Below, piece after piece: positions 7,009-14,680 of a DNA stretch of 23,708 bases (position 1 is the first letter of the stretch; every line of letters starts with the position of its first letter). The notes beneath the pieces are model-generated. The model had not been told where the DNA came from. It saw only the letters and a program-made list of their open reading frames with translations, and made no database searches. The position numbers and the translations under genes are program-made. This DNA is from CAXTTV01 sp964247295 (GTDB lineage Bacteria; Chloroflexota; Ktedonobacteria; Ktedonobacterales; Ktedonobacteraceae): the NCBI GenBank assembly GCA_964247295.1, contig CAXTTV010000062.1:1-23708 (forward strand), read 5' to 3'.

Positions 7009-8286
7009 CTATTGGAGTGGAAATACATCAAGTTCTATCCCAAGATGTGCAATATACGGATTCATTGGCGCGAGTTGATGTAACATTCGATATAATTTTT
7101 TGACTTCTTCGATCCCCTGTTGCGAGTGTGACTGACGCGCGAAATGGAGAGCAACCTTCGCTATCTTAGCTGACTCCTCATACTCTTTCGCAATTAGGTA
7201 AATTCGTGCTTCTGTAATTGACAAGTACATTTCTTTGGTGGAGGCACCAGTATCTAAGTGCCTCCTGGATACCAATAAAGCATTTTGCGCCTCTTTCAGC
7301 AATCCTTTATCAGCAATAGTATGCGTGTTTTTAAATTGGGCTACGAGATCTTCATCATCTATATGAAACAACGCGAATCGTAAGAGCGTTTTTGCGCGTT
7401 CATGATGGACGGCATGAAGATTAAAGGTCAAAAAGGTGCTGTCCTCTTCTATTTTTCCATTATAGATAATTTTTGCAGCATTGTCTTGCCAATTGCGGCA
7501 CTTCGTTTTTAATCCTTCATCTCCTTTTGCATACAGCGCGTTCACTTCAGCAGCCAGGAGATAACTACTTCCTTTCAGAACTGGACCGGCTTTCTTTGCT
7601 TTCTCCATGGCACTGCCAATATCTTCTCTCGCAAACTCTGGTCTGTTCTGTATCAGGTGTATTCGTGATCGCCTATAAAGCGCAGCACCTAAAAGCTCCG
7701 GATCATTAAGAGGCGTCGCTATGGATACAGCCTTCTGAGCAATAGTTGAAGCTTCTTTGTCCTTTTTATGGTGTTGAGCAATAAAGGTGGAATGTTGATA
7801 GAACCGGCTCAAAAGATCTTGCCACGAATCTTTTTCTATCTCTGGTATCTGAGGAACGATCTTTTCCAGTTCTTGCTGGTGTTTATAAAATCTATATGCG
7901 GCTGTTGGTGAGTACTTATCGCTACTTGTATTCGCGAACGTCAAAATATCTTCATAGAGTGCATATGCATTCTTTTCTAGAAGTTCAGCGATCCCGGCGA
8001 GTGATGCTTCTCCACTATTCTTATCAGCGACACTGAGCCATGTGAGGCCTAGAAGTGTTGGAGGAATTTTTAGAAGTTTGGAAAGAAAAATACGTCTATC
8101 CATATCTGCCAAGTACCTTAGGTTCTCCCAATACGCTACCGTCTGTTTATCTACGCCACAAACAATAGCAAAAGTCTCCTGCGAAGTCCAACCAGCTTTT
8201 TTACGATGGTCGGATATAACCTCACCTGCATGAGGCAAACCATACTCTCCTGGTGAATAGTCTTCAGGGCGTGCAAGTGTACTCAT
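7009..8286 (-). CDS. XRE-family HTH regulator with TPR-like C-terminus
   Basis: A 425-residue cytoplasmic regulator. An XRE helix-turn-helix lies over about residues 20-65 (GEVISDHRKKAGWTSQETF, then GVDKQTVAYWEN as the recognition region). The remainder is all-helical. Repeating pairs such as ALYRRSRIHLIQNRPEFAREDI and ALLVSRRHLDTG, IYLIAKEYEESAKIAKVAL suggest tetratricopeptide repeats. This architecture is known from peptide-sensing regulators and from large XRE-TPR families in Ktedonobacteria-type genomes; no small peptide gene is evident next to it. The start at 8284-8286 (MSTLARPEDYSPGEYG) has AGGAGG 11 bases upstream; a start at 8310 is also open. It is divergent from the gene at 8577 across 290 bases containing the palindrome at 8360-8376, a candidate operator. 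Confidence 0.8.
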   Translation of the reverse strand: MSTLARPEDYSPGEYGLPHAGEVISDHRKKAGWTSQETFAIVCGVDKQTVAYWENLRYLADMDRRIFLSKLLKIPPTLLGLTWLSVADKNSGEASLAGIAELLEKNAYALYEDILTFANTSSDKYSPTAAYRFYKHQQELEKIVPQIPEIEKDSWQDLLSRFYQHSTFIAQHHKKDKEASTIAQKAVSIATPLNDPELLGAALYRRSRIHLIQNRPEFAREDIGSAMEKAKKAGPVLKGSSYLLAAEVNALYAKGDEGLKTKCRNWQDNAAKIIYNGKIEEDSTFLTFNLHAVHHERAKTLLRFALFHIDDEDLVAQFKNTHTIADKGLLKEAQNALLVSRRHLDTGASTKEMYLSITEARIYLIAKEYEESAKIAKVALHFARQSHSQQGIEEVKKLYRMLHQLAPMNPYIAHLGIELDVFPLQ

Positions 8287-8359
8287 CGAGTGACCGGCCT
8301 CCTGATACACAACGATATGGGTTTCTCTGTAACAGCATCCATTACATTCACCATACCTA

Positions 8360-8376
8360 ACAATATCTCATATTGT
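8360..8376. promoter_or_regulatory. Palindrome ACAATAT-CTC-ATATTGT, candidate operator
   Basis: Perfect 7-bp arms with a 3-base centre lie 74 bases upstream of the XRE-TPR start, in the divergent region. XRE dimers often bind such sites near their own promoter. A TTGACA at 8452-8457 in the same region may serve the plus-strand gene at 8577, but its best -10 (TTTAAT, 8477-8482) is 19 bases away, so that promoter is uncertain. Confidence 0.4.
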
Positions 8377-8576
8377 AACACCTACGTTTTTTTCTTCCTC
8401 ATAAAACTTCTTAGAAGTATGAAGAGCCTTATATTGGTATTTATCACTTTTTTGACAATACTACGTGAGGCAAACATTTAATGTCTGTTGCCTTGAAACA
8501 GCTTATCACTACTTCTATAGTAACCATTCTTTGTTTTTATTGATACTCTGTTTGAAATGATGAAGGAGGAAAACAT

Positions 8577-9104
8577 ATGCTATTAGAGCACGTATACCGA
8601 TTACCAATCCATATTCTTGTGGAAACAATGAAAAGTCAACTTGAACCTATTGTGTTCCGAACGGAACTTTCTAACCCTCCGTTTTGTGAGATCCCATGCA
8701 TTGCGACGATCGAGATGAGAAAAACACAGATGTTTCACTGTCGTATCTGGAATGTGGAGGGAGTCCTGCTCCTTGACCAGCAACAGGCGTTTGAGGTACT
8801 CTGCCTCTGTGAAGATCTGCACTGGCAAATGCTCCCTCAGAATTCATCACTCGCTCATCCCTATCCAGCCCCAGCCCTTTCCCAGAATCCCGTTCTCACA
8901 CCTGAAGGAGAACCAGTGCCTCACCGAATCTGCGAGCTTTCCTCAGAGACCCTCGCAGCCCTGACATCGCTGCAAAAGAACATCTTCTTTCTCGCCAATG
9001 GTCACACCAGTATGCAAAGGATAGCCGATCTCCTCAGGAAGCCGCTCTCGGAAATCTGGAACGCGGCTTTCCAGCTCCACCTATCCCACTGCCTCGCCTG
9101 GTAA
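8577..9104 (+). CDS. Hypothetical protein with winged-helix-like C-terminus, 175 aa
   Basis: Not a family I recognise with confidence. The N-terminal two thirds mix strands and loops, with a cysteine-rich patch (FEVLCLCEDLHW) and a proline-rich linker around residues 94-115. The last 45 residues, LQKNIFFLANGHTSMQRIA followed by a second short helix and LHLSHCLAW, match in rhythm the small winged-helix modules where a gene product ends with a helix pair and a terminal strand (the pattern seen after DUF4388-type domains). AAGGAGG lies 7 bases upstream of the ATG. It is the first gene of a plus-strand run whose next gene begins 37 bases after its stop. Confidence 0.65.
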   Translation: MLLEHVYRLPIHILVETMKSQLEPIVFRTELSNPPFCEIPCIATIEMRKTQMFHCRIWNVEGVLLLDQQQAFEVLCLCEDLHWQMLPQNSSLAHPYPAPALSQNPVLTPEGEPVPHRICELSSETLAALTSLQKNIFFLANGHTSMQRIADLLRKPLSEIWNAAFQLHLSHCLAW

Positions 9105-9141
9105 AGGGATGCGATTCTGAGAAAAAAGGAAGGATTCTGCG

Positions 9142-10158
9142 ATGCAATCATCACCATCTTCACCACCCTCTCAAGAGGACTCCTCCTGGGCCTCACGCGT
9201 CCTGGGAGAGCACCATAATGATCAGCCGTCTGGCTTTTTCACATGGTGGTATCGACATACATCTCCACCTGAGGAACAAGCAATCTCTTTGCAGCAGCAT
9301 CTTCTGATGAATCGAAGTCGGGTCGCATCAGGGCTACTGCTCTTTCTCTTGATCATACTTCTCTTTGTGGCTGCAATCGCGCTTTTGGAACTCAATCTTC
9401 CCATGCTGGCCGTCGTCGCGATGCTCTATCCCCTGATCATCCTCTGCCTGCTATTGAATAGGCATGGACAGGTCCAGGCAGTGGGCCTCTTGTTGACAGT
9501 CGGTCTGGTAAGTGGAATGAGCTTCACGCTGGTGGGAACAGCCTTCTCCGGTGGGCTGACGCCGGGTGACACAGATCTTCTCTATCTGCTTTTCTTTGCT
9601 GAAATCATCACGGCGGCCCTGCTCCCGATCCAGACAATCTTTCTGGTGGCTGGTGTAAATCTGCTGATAAGCCTGTGGGCCCTGTTTCTGGCACCCCATA
9701 CACCGGCTCTGGATCTGCTTCTCTCCTCCGAAAGGCTTGCGATGCTCCTCCGGTTGATCCAGATTCATGTTCTGGTTCCCGGTGCGCTCTGGGTGCTCAT
9801 CACCATACACCAAAGCACACTCACACGAGCCAACCGTGCGGAGGAACTAGCCCAACTCCAACATGATCTGGCCTTGATGAACACGGAGCATCTGAAGCAA
9901 AAAGAGGCTCTCGAACAGGGGCTCGCTTTGATCTCTGAGGTGCATCGGCGGGTCGCGAATGGGGATCTGGATGCTCGCGTCTCTTTACCTGATGAGGATG
10001 TGGCCCTCTGGCAGATCGCCGGTCCTCTCAACATGCTCATTGGGCGCTATCACCATGCCAAGCAAGAGATCCGCATCTATGAGACCTTTGTTGCCAAGAT
10101 GGCATCTTCCACCAAACGCCAGACCGCCAATCTCACTCCACCTCAGGACCCATCCTAA
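9142..10158 (+). CDS. Six-helix membrane protein with HAMP-like tail, no output domain
   Basis: A 338-residue membrane protein. After a 60-residue hydrophilic, Ser/Pro-rich N-terminus, hydrophobic spans appear at about 62-83, 86-106, 111-134, 145-160, 162-184 and 205-222. A coiled coil (about 225-258) follows, then a segment resembling a HAMP linker: RVANGDLDARV (270-280), a DEDV turn, and WQIAGPLNMLIGRY (290-303). Histidine kinases and chemoreceptors carry such linkers before an output domain, but here the protein ends 35 residues later with nothing recognisable. It may pass a signal to a separate partner or be a remnant of a kinase. AAGGAAGGA precedes the ATG. The DUF2332 gene begins 24 bases after the stop. 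Confidence 0.7.
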   Translation: MQSSPSSPPSQEDSSWASRVLGEHHNDQPSGFFTWWYRHTSPPEEQAISLQQHLLMNRSRVASGLLLFLLIILLFVAAIALLELNLPMLAVVAMLYPLIILCLLLNRHGQVQAVGLLLTVGLVSGMSFTLVGTAFSGGLTPGDTDLLYLLFFAEIITAALLPIQTIFLVAGVNLLISLWALFLAPHTPALDLLLSSERLAMLLRLIQIHVLVPGALWVLITIHQSTLTRANRAEELAQLQHDLALMNTEHLKQKEALEQGLALISEVHRRVANGDLDARVSLPDEDVALWQIAGPLNMLIGRYHHAKQEIRIYETFVAKMASSTKRQTANLTPPQDPS

Positions 10159-10182
10159 TATTTCACAGAAAGGATTCCCGTG

Positions 10183-11256
10183 ATGTCAGACGCTTCTTCC
10201 TCTCATCCACCTGATCTTGCATCCCTGTGGCAATCCCCTTTGACCCAGAGCCTTCATGCCTCCCCGCTCTATCATGAGTTGCTGCGTGGGATGGAATATG
10301 ACCTGGAGATGGTCACCTTCTTGGCCTTCGTGCAGCCCGATCAACCGACATTGGAACTTTTCTTCTCCCTCATTACCTTTCTCGTGCTCCGAGAGTATCC
10401 GACTCCGATGAGCGAGTTTTATCCTGTCCTGACCGATTCTCCTCGACCAGCGTCAGAAGCCTATCCCGTCTTTCGCCACTTCTGCCTGGAACATCAGGAG
10501 GAGATCTGGGAACGCTTACCCCGTGTTCGGTTGCAAACCAATGTCGTCGCCCATTGTGCAAATCTGCTTCCTGCCTTTGAGATGGTCTATCAGCGAGGTG
10601 GCCGCAAGCCCCTCGCGATGGTCGAAGTGGGACCCAGTATCGGTCTCAACCTCCTGTGGGACCGCTATGGCTACCAGTACGGCTCGATGGCGCTGGGAAA
10701 GCTCGACTCCCCGGTGCAGATCGACTGTCAGCTTCTTGGTGATCGGCGTCCGCCTCTGCCAATCCACTTCCCACTAATCGAACAACGGGTGGGCATCGAG
10801 ATCGCTCCCCTCTATCTGGATGCAGAAGAGGATTTGCTCTGGCTCCAGGCCGGGATCTGGCCCGAGGATCTGACTGGCTCCTACCTCTTTGATGAGGCGA
10901 TCAGAATCGCTCAGAACATTGGGCGGCCCTGGGTCATCAAGGGGAATGCACAGGACCAGATCAAAGATTTGCGGATGCTGATTCCCGAGGAGCAGACCTA
11001 CTGTGTCTGGCATTCCTTTGCCCTATCTCAAGGGCCAGCCGAAGTTCGAGAGGAAATTATCGAGGCAGTCGCGCATGTTTCCCGGTTCCGCCCAATGTAC
11101 CGGATCAGTCTAGAAATTGATCCCCAGCGAGATGGGCTCCCTCTTTTGGAACTGTTCACCTATGAGCAAGGAGCTCTAGTCAAGCAGGAGATGCTGGCCG
11201 AGTGCGCCCTGCATGGAGAATGGATGCGTTGGCTCAGTCCAGACGAAGCATCCTGA
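10183..11256 (+). CDS. DUF2332-family protein, 357 aa
   Basis: A soluble protein of the DUF2332 family, whose biochemical role is not established as far as I know. The family signature is visible: an early SPLYHELLRGMEYDLEMV helix, then in the middle MVEVGPSIGLNLLWDRYGY (around residues 147-165), a glycine-bearing strand-loop that resembles a nucleotide- or SAM-type binding turn, and a late segment YCVWHSFALSQG. Length is normal for the family. A GTG at 10180 and an ATG at 10183 are both possible starts; GAAAGGA is 8 bases before the ATG. It is the third gene of the run and the next begins 34 bases later. A SAM-binding function is an inference from the glycine loop alone. Confidence 0.82.
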   Translation: MSDASSSHPPDLASLWQSPLTQSLHASPLYHELLRGMEYDLEMVTFLAFVQPDQPTLELFFSLITFLVLREYPTPMSEFYPVLTDSPRPASEAYPVFRHFCLEHQEEIWERLPRVRLQTNVVAHCANLLPAFEMVYQRGGRKPLAMVEVGPSIGLNLLWDRYGYQYGSMALGKLDSPVQIDCQLLGDRRPPLPIHFPLIEQRVGIEIAPLYLDAEEDLLWLQAGIWPEDLTGSYLFDEAIRIAQNIGRPWVIKGNAQDQIKDLRMLIPEEQTYCVWHSFALSQGPAEVREEIIEAVAHVSRFRPMYRISLEIDPQRDGLPLLELFTYEQGALVKQEMLAECALHGEWMRWLSPDEAS

Positions 11257-11290
11257 TGCTCCTGTCCCTTTCCACAAAGGAAATGTCAAG

Positions 11291-11596
11291 ATGAATACAA
11301 GCGGTCTATGTGTCTCTCACCCTGCTCTTACGGCCCAGCAGGAGAAAGCCGAAAAAAGACTCCTTCGTTGGCAAGAACTGGAGCGCCAGGGCATCCATCT
11401 TACCTATCAGCGGCAGTATCGACGCTGCGGCAATCCCAGATGTCAAGCGTGCAGAGCGGGGGAAAAAGGCCATGGCCCCTACTGGTATGCCTACTATCGA
11501 GATCAGAGAAGGCTCAAAAGCATGTATTTAGGAAAACATCTTCCTTCATCCCATCCGGCTTCATTTCGATATAGTAAGGAAAGGGGAAAACGATGA
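11291..11596 (+). CDS. DUF6788-like small Cys-motif protein, 101 aa
   Basis: A 101-residue basic protein with a helical N-terminus and the compact motif RRCGNPRCQAC (residues 45-54, cysteines 46, 51 and 54) followed by GHGPYWYAYY (60-69) and a basic strand RRLKSMYLG. This combination is the DUF6788 signature, found in short proteins often near mobile elements and in cryptic operons; function unknown, with nucleic-acid binding plausible from the charge and the possible metal-binding cysteines. The ATG at 11291 with AAAGGA upstream is preferred; the frame is open back to 11213, inside the DUF2332 gene. Its stop overlaps the next start by four bases (ATGA), so the two are translationally coupled. 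Confidence 0.75.
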   Translation: MNTSGLCVSHPALTAQQEKAEKRLLRWQELERQGIHLTYQRQYRRCGNPRCQACRAGEKGHGPYWYAYYRDQRRLKSMYLGKHLPSSHPASFRYSKERGKR

Positions 11597-11973
11597 AACT
11601 AACCTGGAATGCGCAAGATCTACCTCTGACAACGATCCAAGATTTACATCGCTGTTTTGAGCACATCCGTCAACAAGAGTATAGTGAGCTATGGCTGACG
11701 ATTGAAGATAGACCATCGCTGACTGTACTCATCAATGGAACCTTTGCCTGGTTAATGTATCTACAAAACCCAAATGATGCGGGCTTTCATTCCCTCAATT
11801 CTCATGACAATAGCTCTACGGAGCGACGCATGCCTTTCCAATTGAGTAATGGGCAGGAAGACGAGTACCCAGTTGCCTGGACGGTTTCTCTTGAAAAAGC
11901 ATTCGATGCCTGTACCTATTTTGTGAGGACTCAAGGAGGACGATCGCCCGCAATCCATTGGAAGTCTACTTGA
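11593..11973 (+). CDS. Imm1-like immunity protein
   Basis: A 126-residue acidic protein. The C-terminal part, VSLEKAFDACTYFV followed by SPAIHW, matches the end of the Imm1 immunity family (a helix starting in a strand-helix turn, then a closing strand with P-x-x-x-W). The centre GTFAWLMYLQNPNDAGFHSL fits the family's middle strands. Imm1 proteins neutralise toxins of polymorphic or WXG-type systems, but no toxin is visible here; the partner gene is a DUF6788 protein. It overlaps that gene by four bases, with GGAAAGGGG just upstream. It may be an orphan immunity gene kept against neighbours' toxins, or a member of a related family with another role. The gap after it (11974-12151) shows nothing notable. 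Confidence 0.55.
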   Translation: MKLTWNAQDLPLTTIQDLHRCFEHIRQQEYSELWLTIEDRPSLTVLINGTFAWLMYLQNPNDAGFHSLNSHDNSSTERRMPFQLSNGQEDEYPVAWTVSLEKAFDACTYFVRTQGGRSPAIHWKST

Positions 11974-12151
11974 TGTTCTTTTTATACAGCAGTGAATGGC
12001 TAAACATATAGCGAGATCAGCAGTTTCGTCAGATCACTGTACTCCTTTCATCCATCCTCAGACACATTTCCTATTCTATAAACTCTAAGGAAAAGTGAAT
12101 ATGGGCACACACATACTCCTACCGCCTCGTTGAACGGAAAAAGGCGAAGTG

Positions 12152-12376
12152 TCACAATCCCTCTGGTGTGAAGCTTCTGAAGAGACAGAACAGTGAGGCT
12201 ACCGCAAGGAGGATGACGCTCATAGCGGAAGCACTGTCCACAGTACTACACATTACCAGCACCAGAGCTCCAATCAGAAGACAGACGAGAATGCTGAGAT
12301 GACGCTGCTCCTGAAGACATTTCATAACATAAAGGAGCGCTCCAGAGCTGAGCATCAGCAAACACACAATAAACAA
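12152..12376 (-). CDS. Small two-helix membrane protein, 74 aa
   Basis: Almost the whole product is hydrophobic, in two spans (about residues 3-20 and 27-66, the second probably two passes broken near residue 48), with few charged residues and a short polar end. It begins 12 bases after the kinase stop on the same strand, so it is most likely the second gene of that operon. The start is uncertain: TTG at 12376 gives the longest form, GTG at 12367 and ATG at 12355 are inside, and none has a clear ribosome binding site. Translational coupling to the kinase would explain this. Possibly a membrane partner of the kinase. Confidence 0.45.
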   Translation of the reverse strand: MFIVCLLMLSSGALLYVMKCLQEQRHLSILVCLLIGALVLVMCSTVDSASAMSVILLAVASLFCLFRSFTPEGL

Positions 12377-12388
12377 GAACGATGGAAT

Positions 12389-13480
12389 CTAGCGGAGTAG
12401 GAGACATTCGAGAAGAAGCATGAGACCAACAATCAAAAGAGTCCGCAACAGAAAGAGAAAGACTGGATCTCTTGACGCTGTTGGCTTGGACGGGAGAAAG
12501 GACTCAATCTGGGTCAGTTGCTGTTGGATCTGATGCAACCTTTGATCATTACCCTGATGAAAGGAAATTGGTTGTTGCATATAATCCTCTCGCCCTTCTG
12601 ATAAAACCATTACTCCTGAAGCTTGCAAAGATGGAACCTCAGTTGATGGAGCAAGCGCCTCTATAAACGTCTGCATTGAAGGGAAACGCTCGTCCACACG
12701 TTTCGAGAGAGCCTTGAGGATCGCCCATTCCATCTGCTCTGATATGTTTGGATTGCACAAGCGGAGCGGCTCAGGTTGTTTGCTCAGATGTTGAAAGATG
12801 ATCTGCTCATATCCTGAGCCGCGAAAAGGCTGGACGCCAGTCCACATCTCATAGGCCACACAGGCCAGAGCATATTGATCACTTTGAAAGGCACTCTGAC
12901 CCTGAAACTGCTCTGGGGACATGTAAGCCAGGGTTCCAACGGGCAGAGCTGGGATCGTCGTGGATGAAGAAATCATGACTGAGATCCCAAAATCGGCCAG
13001 CAAAATATGATCAGGCTCATCTGAAAGAATGTTCTCCGGCTTGATATCGCGGTGAATGATCCCCTGCTCATGAGCGAACTGAAGCGCCGATCCCACCTGC
13101 CGTAGAATCTGTAATCCCGATGAAAGAGACGTGCTGGCACCACCAAGGGCGTCCAGATGCGTTCGCAGTGAGCCTCCTCTAGCATACTCTGTGATCAGAT
13201 AGGGAATCTCAAAAGCTTGACCACCCTCTGAATAGACGCCAATATCTTTGAGCCTCAAAATATGTTCATGATGTAATTGACCCATCATGCGAGCCTCTTG
13301 AAGGAACGAAAAGCGAGCCTCACGCGACAAAGCCTCTTTCACATTCAGCTTGATCGCCACCAACGTATTCTCAAGCTGAATGCGTCTCCCGAGATAGACC
13401 GAAGCATATCCCCCTGACCCCAAGCTCCGAATCAATTCATAATTTTGGATACGCTTTTTGAGAAAATAGTCATGATCCAT
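12389..13480 (-). CDS. Membrane-anchored Hanks-type Ser/Thr protein kinase
   Basis: A 363-residue eukaryotic-like kinase that should phosphorylate Ser/Thr on cytoplasmic targets. The catalytic set is complete: glycine loop GSGGYASV (21-28), VAIK lysine 44, glutamate 62 in the C helix, catalytic loop HRDIKPEN (143-150, base Asp145), DFG (163-165), and SPE (188-190) closing the activation segment, which is rich in Ser/Thr (MISSSTTIPALPVGT) and thus a likely autophosphorylation site. After the kinase core (to about 275) come a linker, a short coiled coil (310-330) and a terminal membrane span at about 339-361 with only two residues beyond, so there is no external PASTA or other sensor domain. 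Candidate promoter TTGATG-N17-TACTCT in the upstream gap is weak. The small membrane gene at 12152 follows and may be the sensing partner. Confidence 0.93.
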   Translation of the reverse strand: MDHDYFLKKRIQNYELIRSLGSGGYASVYLGRRIQLENTLVAIKLNVKEALSREARFSFLQEARMMGQLHHEHILRLKDIGVYSEGGQAFEIPYLITEYARGGSLRTHLDALGGASTSLSSGLQILRQVGSALQFAHEQGIIHRDIKPENILSDEPDHILLADFGISVMISSSTTIPALPVGTLAYMSPEQFQGQSAFQSDQYALACVAYEMWTGVQPFRGSGYEQIIFQHLSKQPEPLRLCNPNISEQMEWAILKALSKRVDERFPSMQTFIEALAPSTEVPSLQASGVMVLSEGREDYMQQPISFHQGNDQRLHQIQQQLTQIESFLPSKPTASRDPVFLFLLRTLLIVGLMLLLECLLLR

Positions 13481-13673
13481 CCTGCTGACCCCATCCTATT
13501 TTGTGGCAATTGATCAACCTCATAGCAGGAAGAGTAATACAGAAAGGAGTAATCATCAACTTTACGAAAAGATCTATGAGAGATGGACATGATCTACTTG
13601 CGGAATAAAAACCGTACATCCAAGAAAGCTATCAAATGTAAAACGTACTTAGAGTTCGTGTACTTTCAAGATC

Positions 13674-13695
13674 TATACTCATAAGATGAGCTCAT
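13674..13695 (+). promoter_or_regulatory. Candidate -10 box and palindromic operator of the HTH-nuclease gene
   Basis: A TATACT box (13674-13679) is followed by a perfect 10-bp palindrome, ATGAGCTCAT (13686-13695), located where transcription would start, 37 bases before the GTG. No good -35 is present at 16-18 bases, though GTACTT occurs twice upstream (13645-13650 and 13659-13664). C-proteins of restriction systems bind such repeats near their own promoter; that the XRE domain of this gene binds here is inference. Confidence 0.4.
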
Positions 13696-13731
13696 AATTA
13701 TTGTGCATCACACACGATTACGAGCTACTAC

Positions 13732-14664
13732 GTGGAATATCATCAGTTCCGGCGGCGCTTCGGCGAGATTATACGCTCCATTCGCAAAGAAAAAGATATC
13801 ACCCAGGAAGATTTAGCTGAGTTAGTTGATAAATCAACGGAGCATATTAGCTATATCGAACGAGGTGAGCGCAGCCCCTCCTTTGAACTACTTCTTGATC
13901 TTTCTCGTGTCCTGGATGTTTCACTATCGAATTTACTCAACATTGCGCAAGAAGACGATGAAAACAAGTTGCCCGAGGAAATTCTCCTTAACTCAGTTCC
14001 CGCTCCCCTACATGTAGATGCCCTCCCCAAAGAAGTTAAAGAACCAATCAAACCTGAAGAAAAACGAAAACTGGATCTGACACGACTCCAAGAGGGTTTT
14101 GATGGTGTTCAATTACTCCAAAAGCTGGCTGAAGAGTATGGGATCAATGATGTGTTTCAGGACAATGGAGGGAAGGTCCTCCAACTTCTCATTATTCTTG
14201 GCCTGAAACAGATTACAGCGGAGAAAGGAAAAGGCGCGAGGCGAGAAGGAAACGATGCTGTCGATGAACAGGGCAACGAATACGAACTGAAAACCATCAA
14301 TATTGCCCCTCGTAACAATAATCCTACCGATAGAAATTTGAACGTCAGCACTCACCACCACCTCAACACCATCATCCTTGATAAGTATCGGAAAGTTGAA
14401 GCGTGGTATTTTGGTATTTATATCAATATAGAGTTAGCAGAAATCTGGAAAGTGCATCCGTCCGTGCTTGAACCTCTCTTTAGCCATTGGGAAAACAAGA
14501 TTCGGGAGGAGGGACAGCAGCTCAATAATCCAAAGATCCCTCTTAGAATAGTCAGAACAAGTGGACAGCTCATTTATCCAGAAGAAACAGTTTTAGACGA
14601 TATTTTCGCTCCACGCCAAAAAAGAATTACGAAAGCAAAACCTACTGATCCGAAAGAGATTTAG
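13732..14664 (+). CDS. XRE domain fused to PvuII-like type II restriction endonuclease
   Basis: A 310-residue two-domain protein. Residues 8-70 are an XRE helix-turn-helix (FGEIIRSIRKEKDITQEDLA, then STEHISYIERGERSPS), resembling restriction-system C-proteins. A charged linker (72-115) follows, then from about 119 a domain matching PvuII endonuclease: YGINDVFQDNGGK (136-148), REGNDAVD (171-178), EYELKTIN (183-190), STHHHLN (206-212) and NNPKIP (265-270). The PvuII catalytic residues Asp58, Glu68 and Lys70 correspond to Asp175, Glu185 and Lys187, and its recognition His cluster and Asn pair are kept, so cutting of CAGCTG is expected. Short insertions separate the blocks. The start is GTG; an in-frame TGA at 13687 and lack of upstream starts fix it, and there is no good ribosome binding site. 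It converges on its methyltransferase, 16 bases away. Confidence 0.92.
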   Translation: MEYHQFRRRFGEIIRSIRKEKDITQEDLAELVDKSTEHISYIERGERSPSFELLLDLSRVLDVSLSNLLNIAQEDDENKLPEEILLNSVPAPLHVDALPKEVKEPIKPEEKRKLDLTRLQEGFDGVQLLQKLAEEYGINDVFQDNGGKVLQLLIILGLKQITAEKGKGARREGNDAVDEQGNEYELKTINIAPRNNNPTDRNLNVSTHHHLNTIILDKYRKVEAWYFGIYINIELAEIWKVHPSVLEPLFSHWENKIREEGQQLNNPKIPLRIVRTSGQLIYPEETVLDDIFAPRQKRITKAKPTDPKEI

Positions 14665-14680
14665 TAAACACGTTTTCTTT

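Noticed and set aside
6192..7031. Minus-strand open frames of 96 to 150 codons opposite the PIG-L gene
   Set aside because: The plus-strand frame carries complete AHPDD and HPDH motifs, so the opposite frames are shadows.
9451..9813. A 120-codon minus-strand open frame
   Set aside because: It is antisense to the membrane-protein gene; its Gln/Arg-rich product is the usual reflection of leucine-rich coding DNA.
13732..13950. A separate upstream C-protein gene ahead of the nuclease
   Set aside because: The XRE domain is in the same uninterrupted frame as the nuclease, with no stop or restart codon with a ribosome binding site between them.
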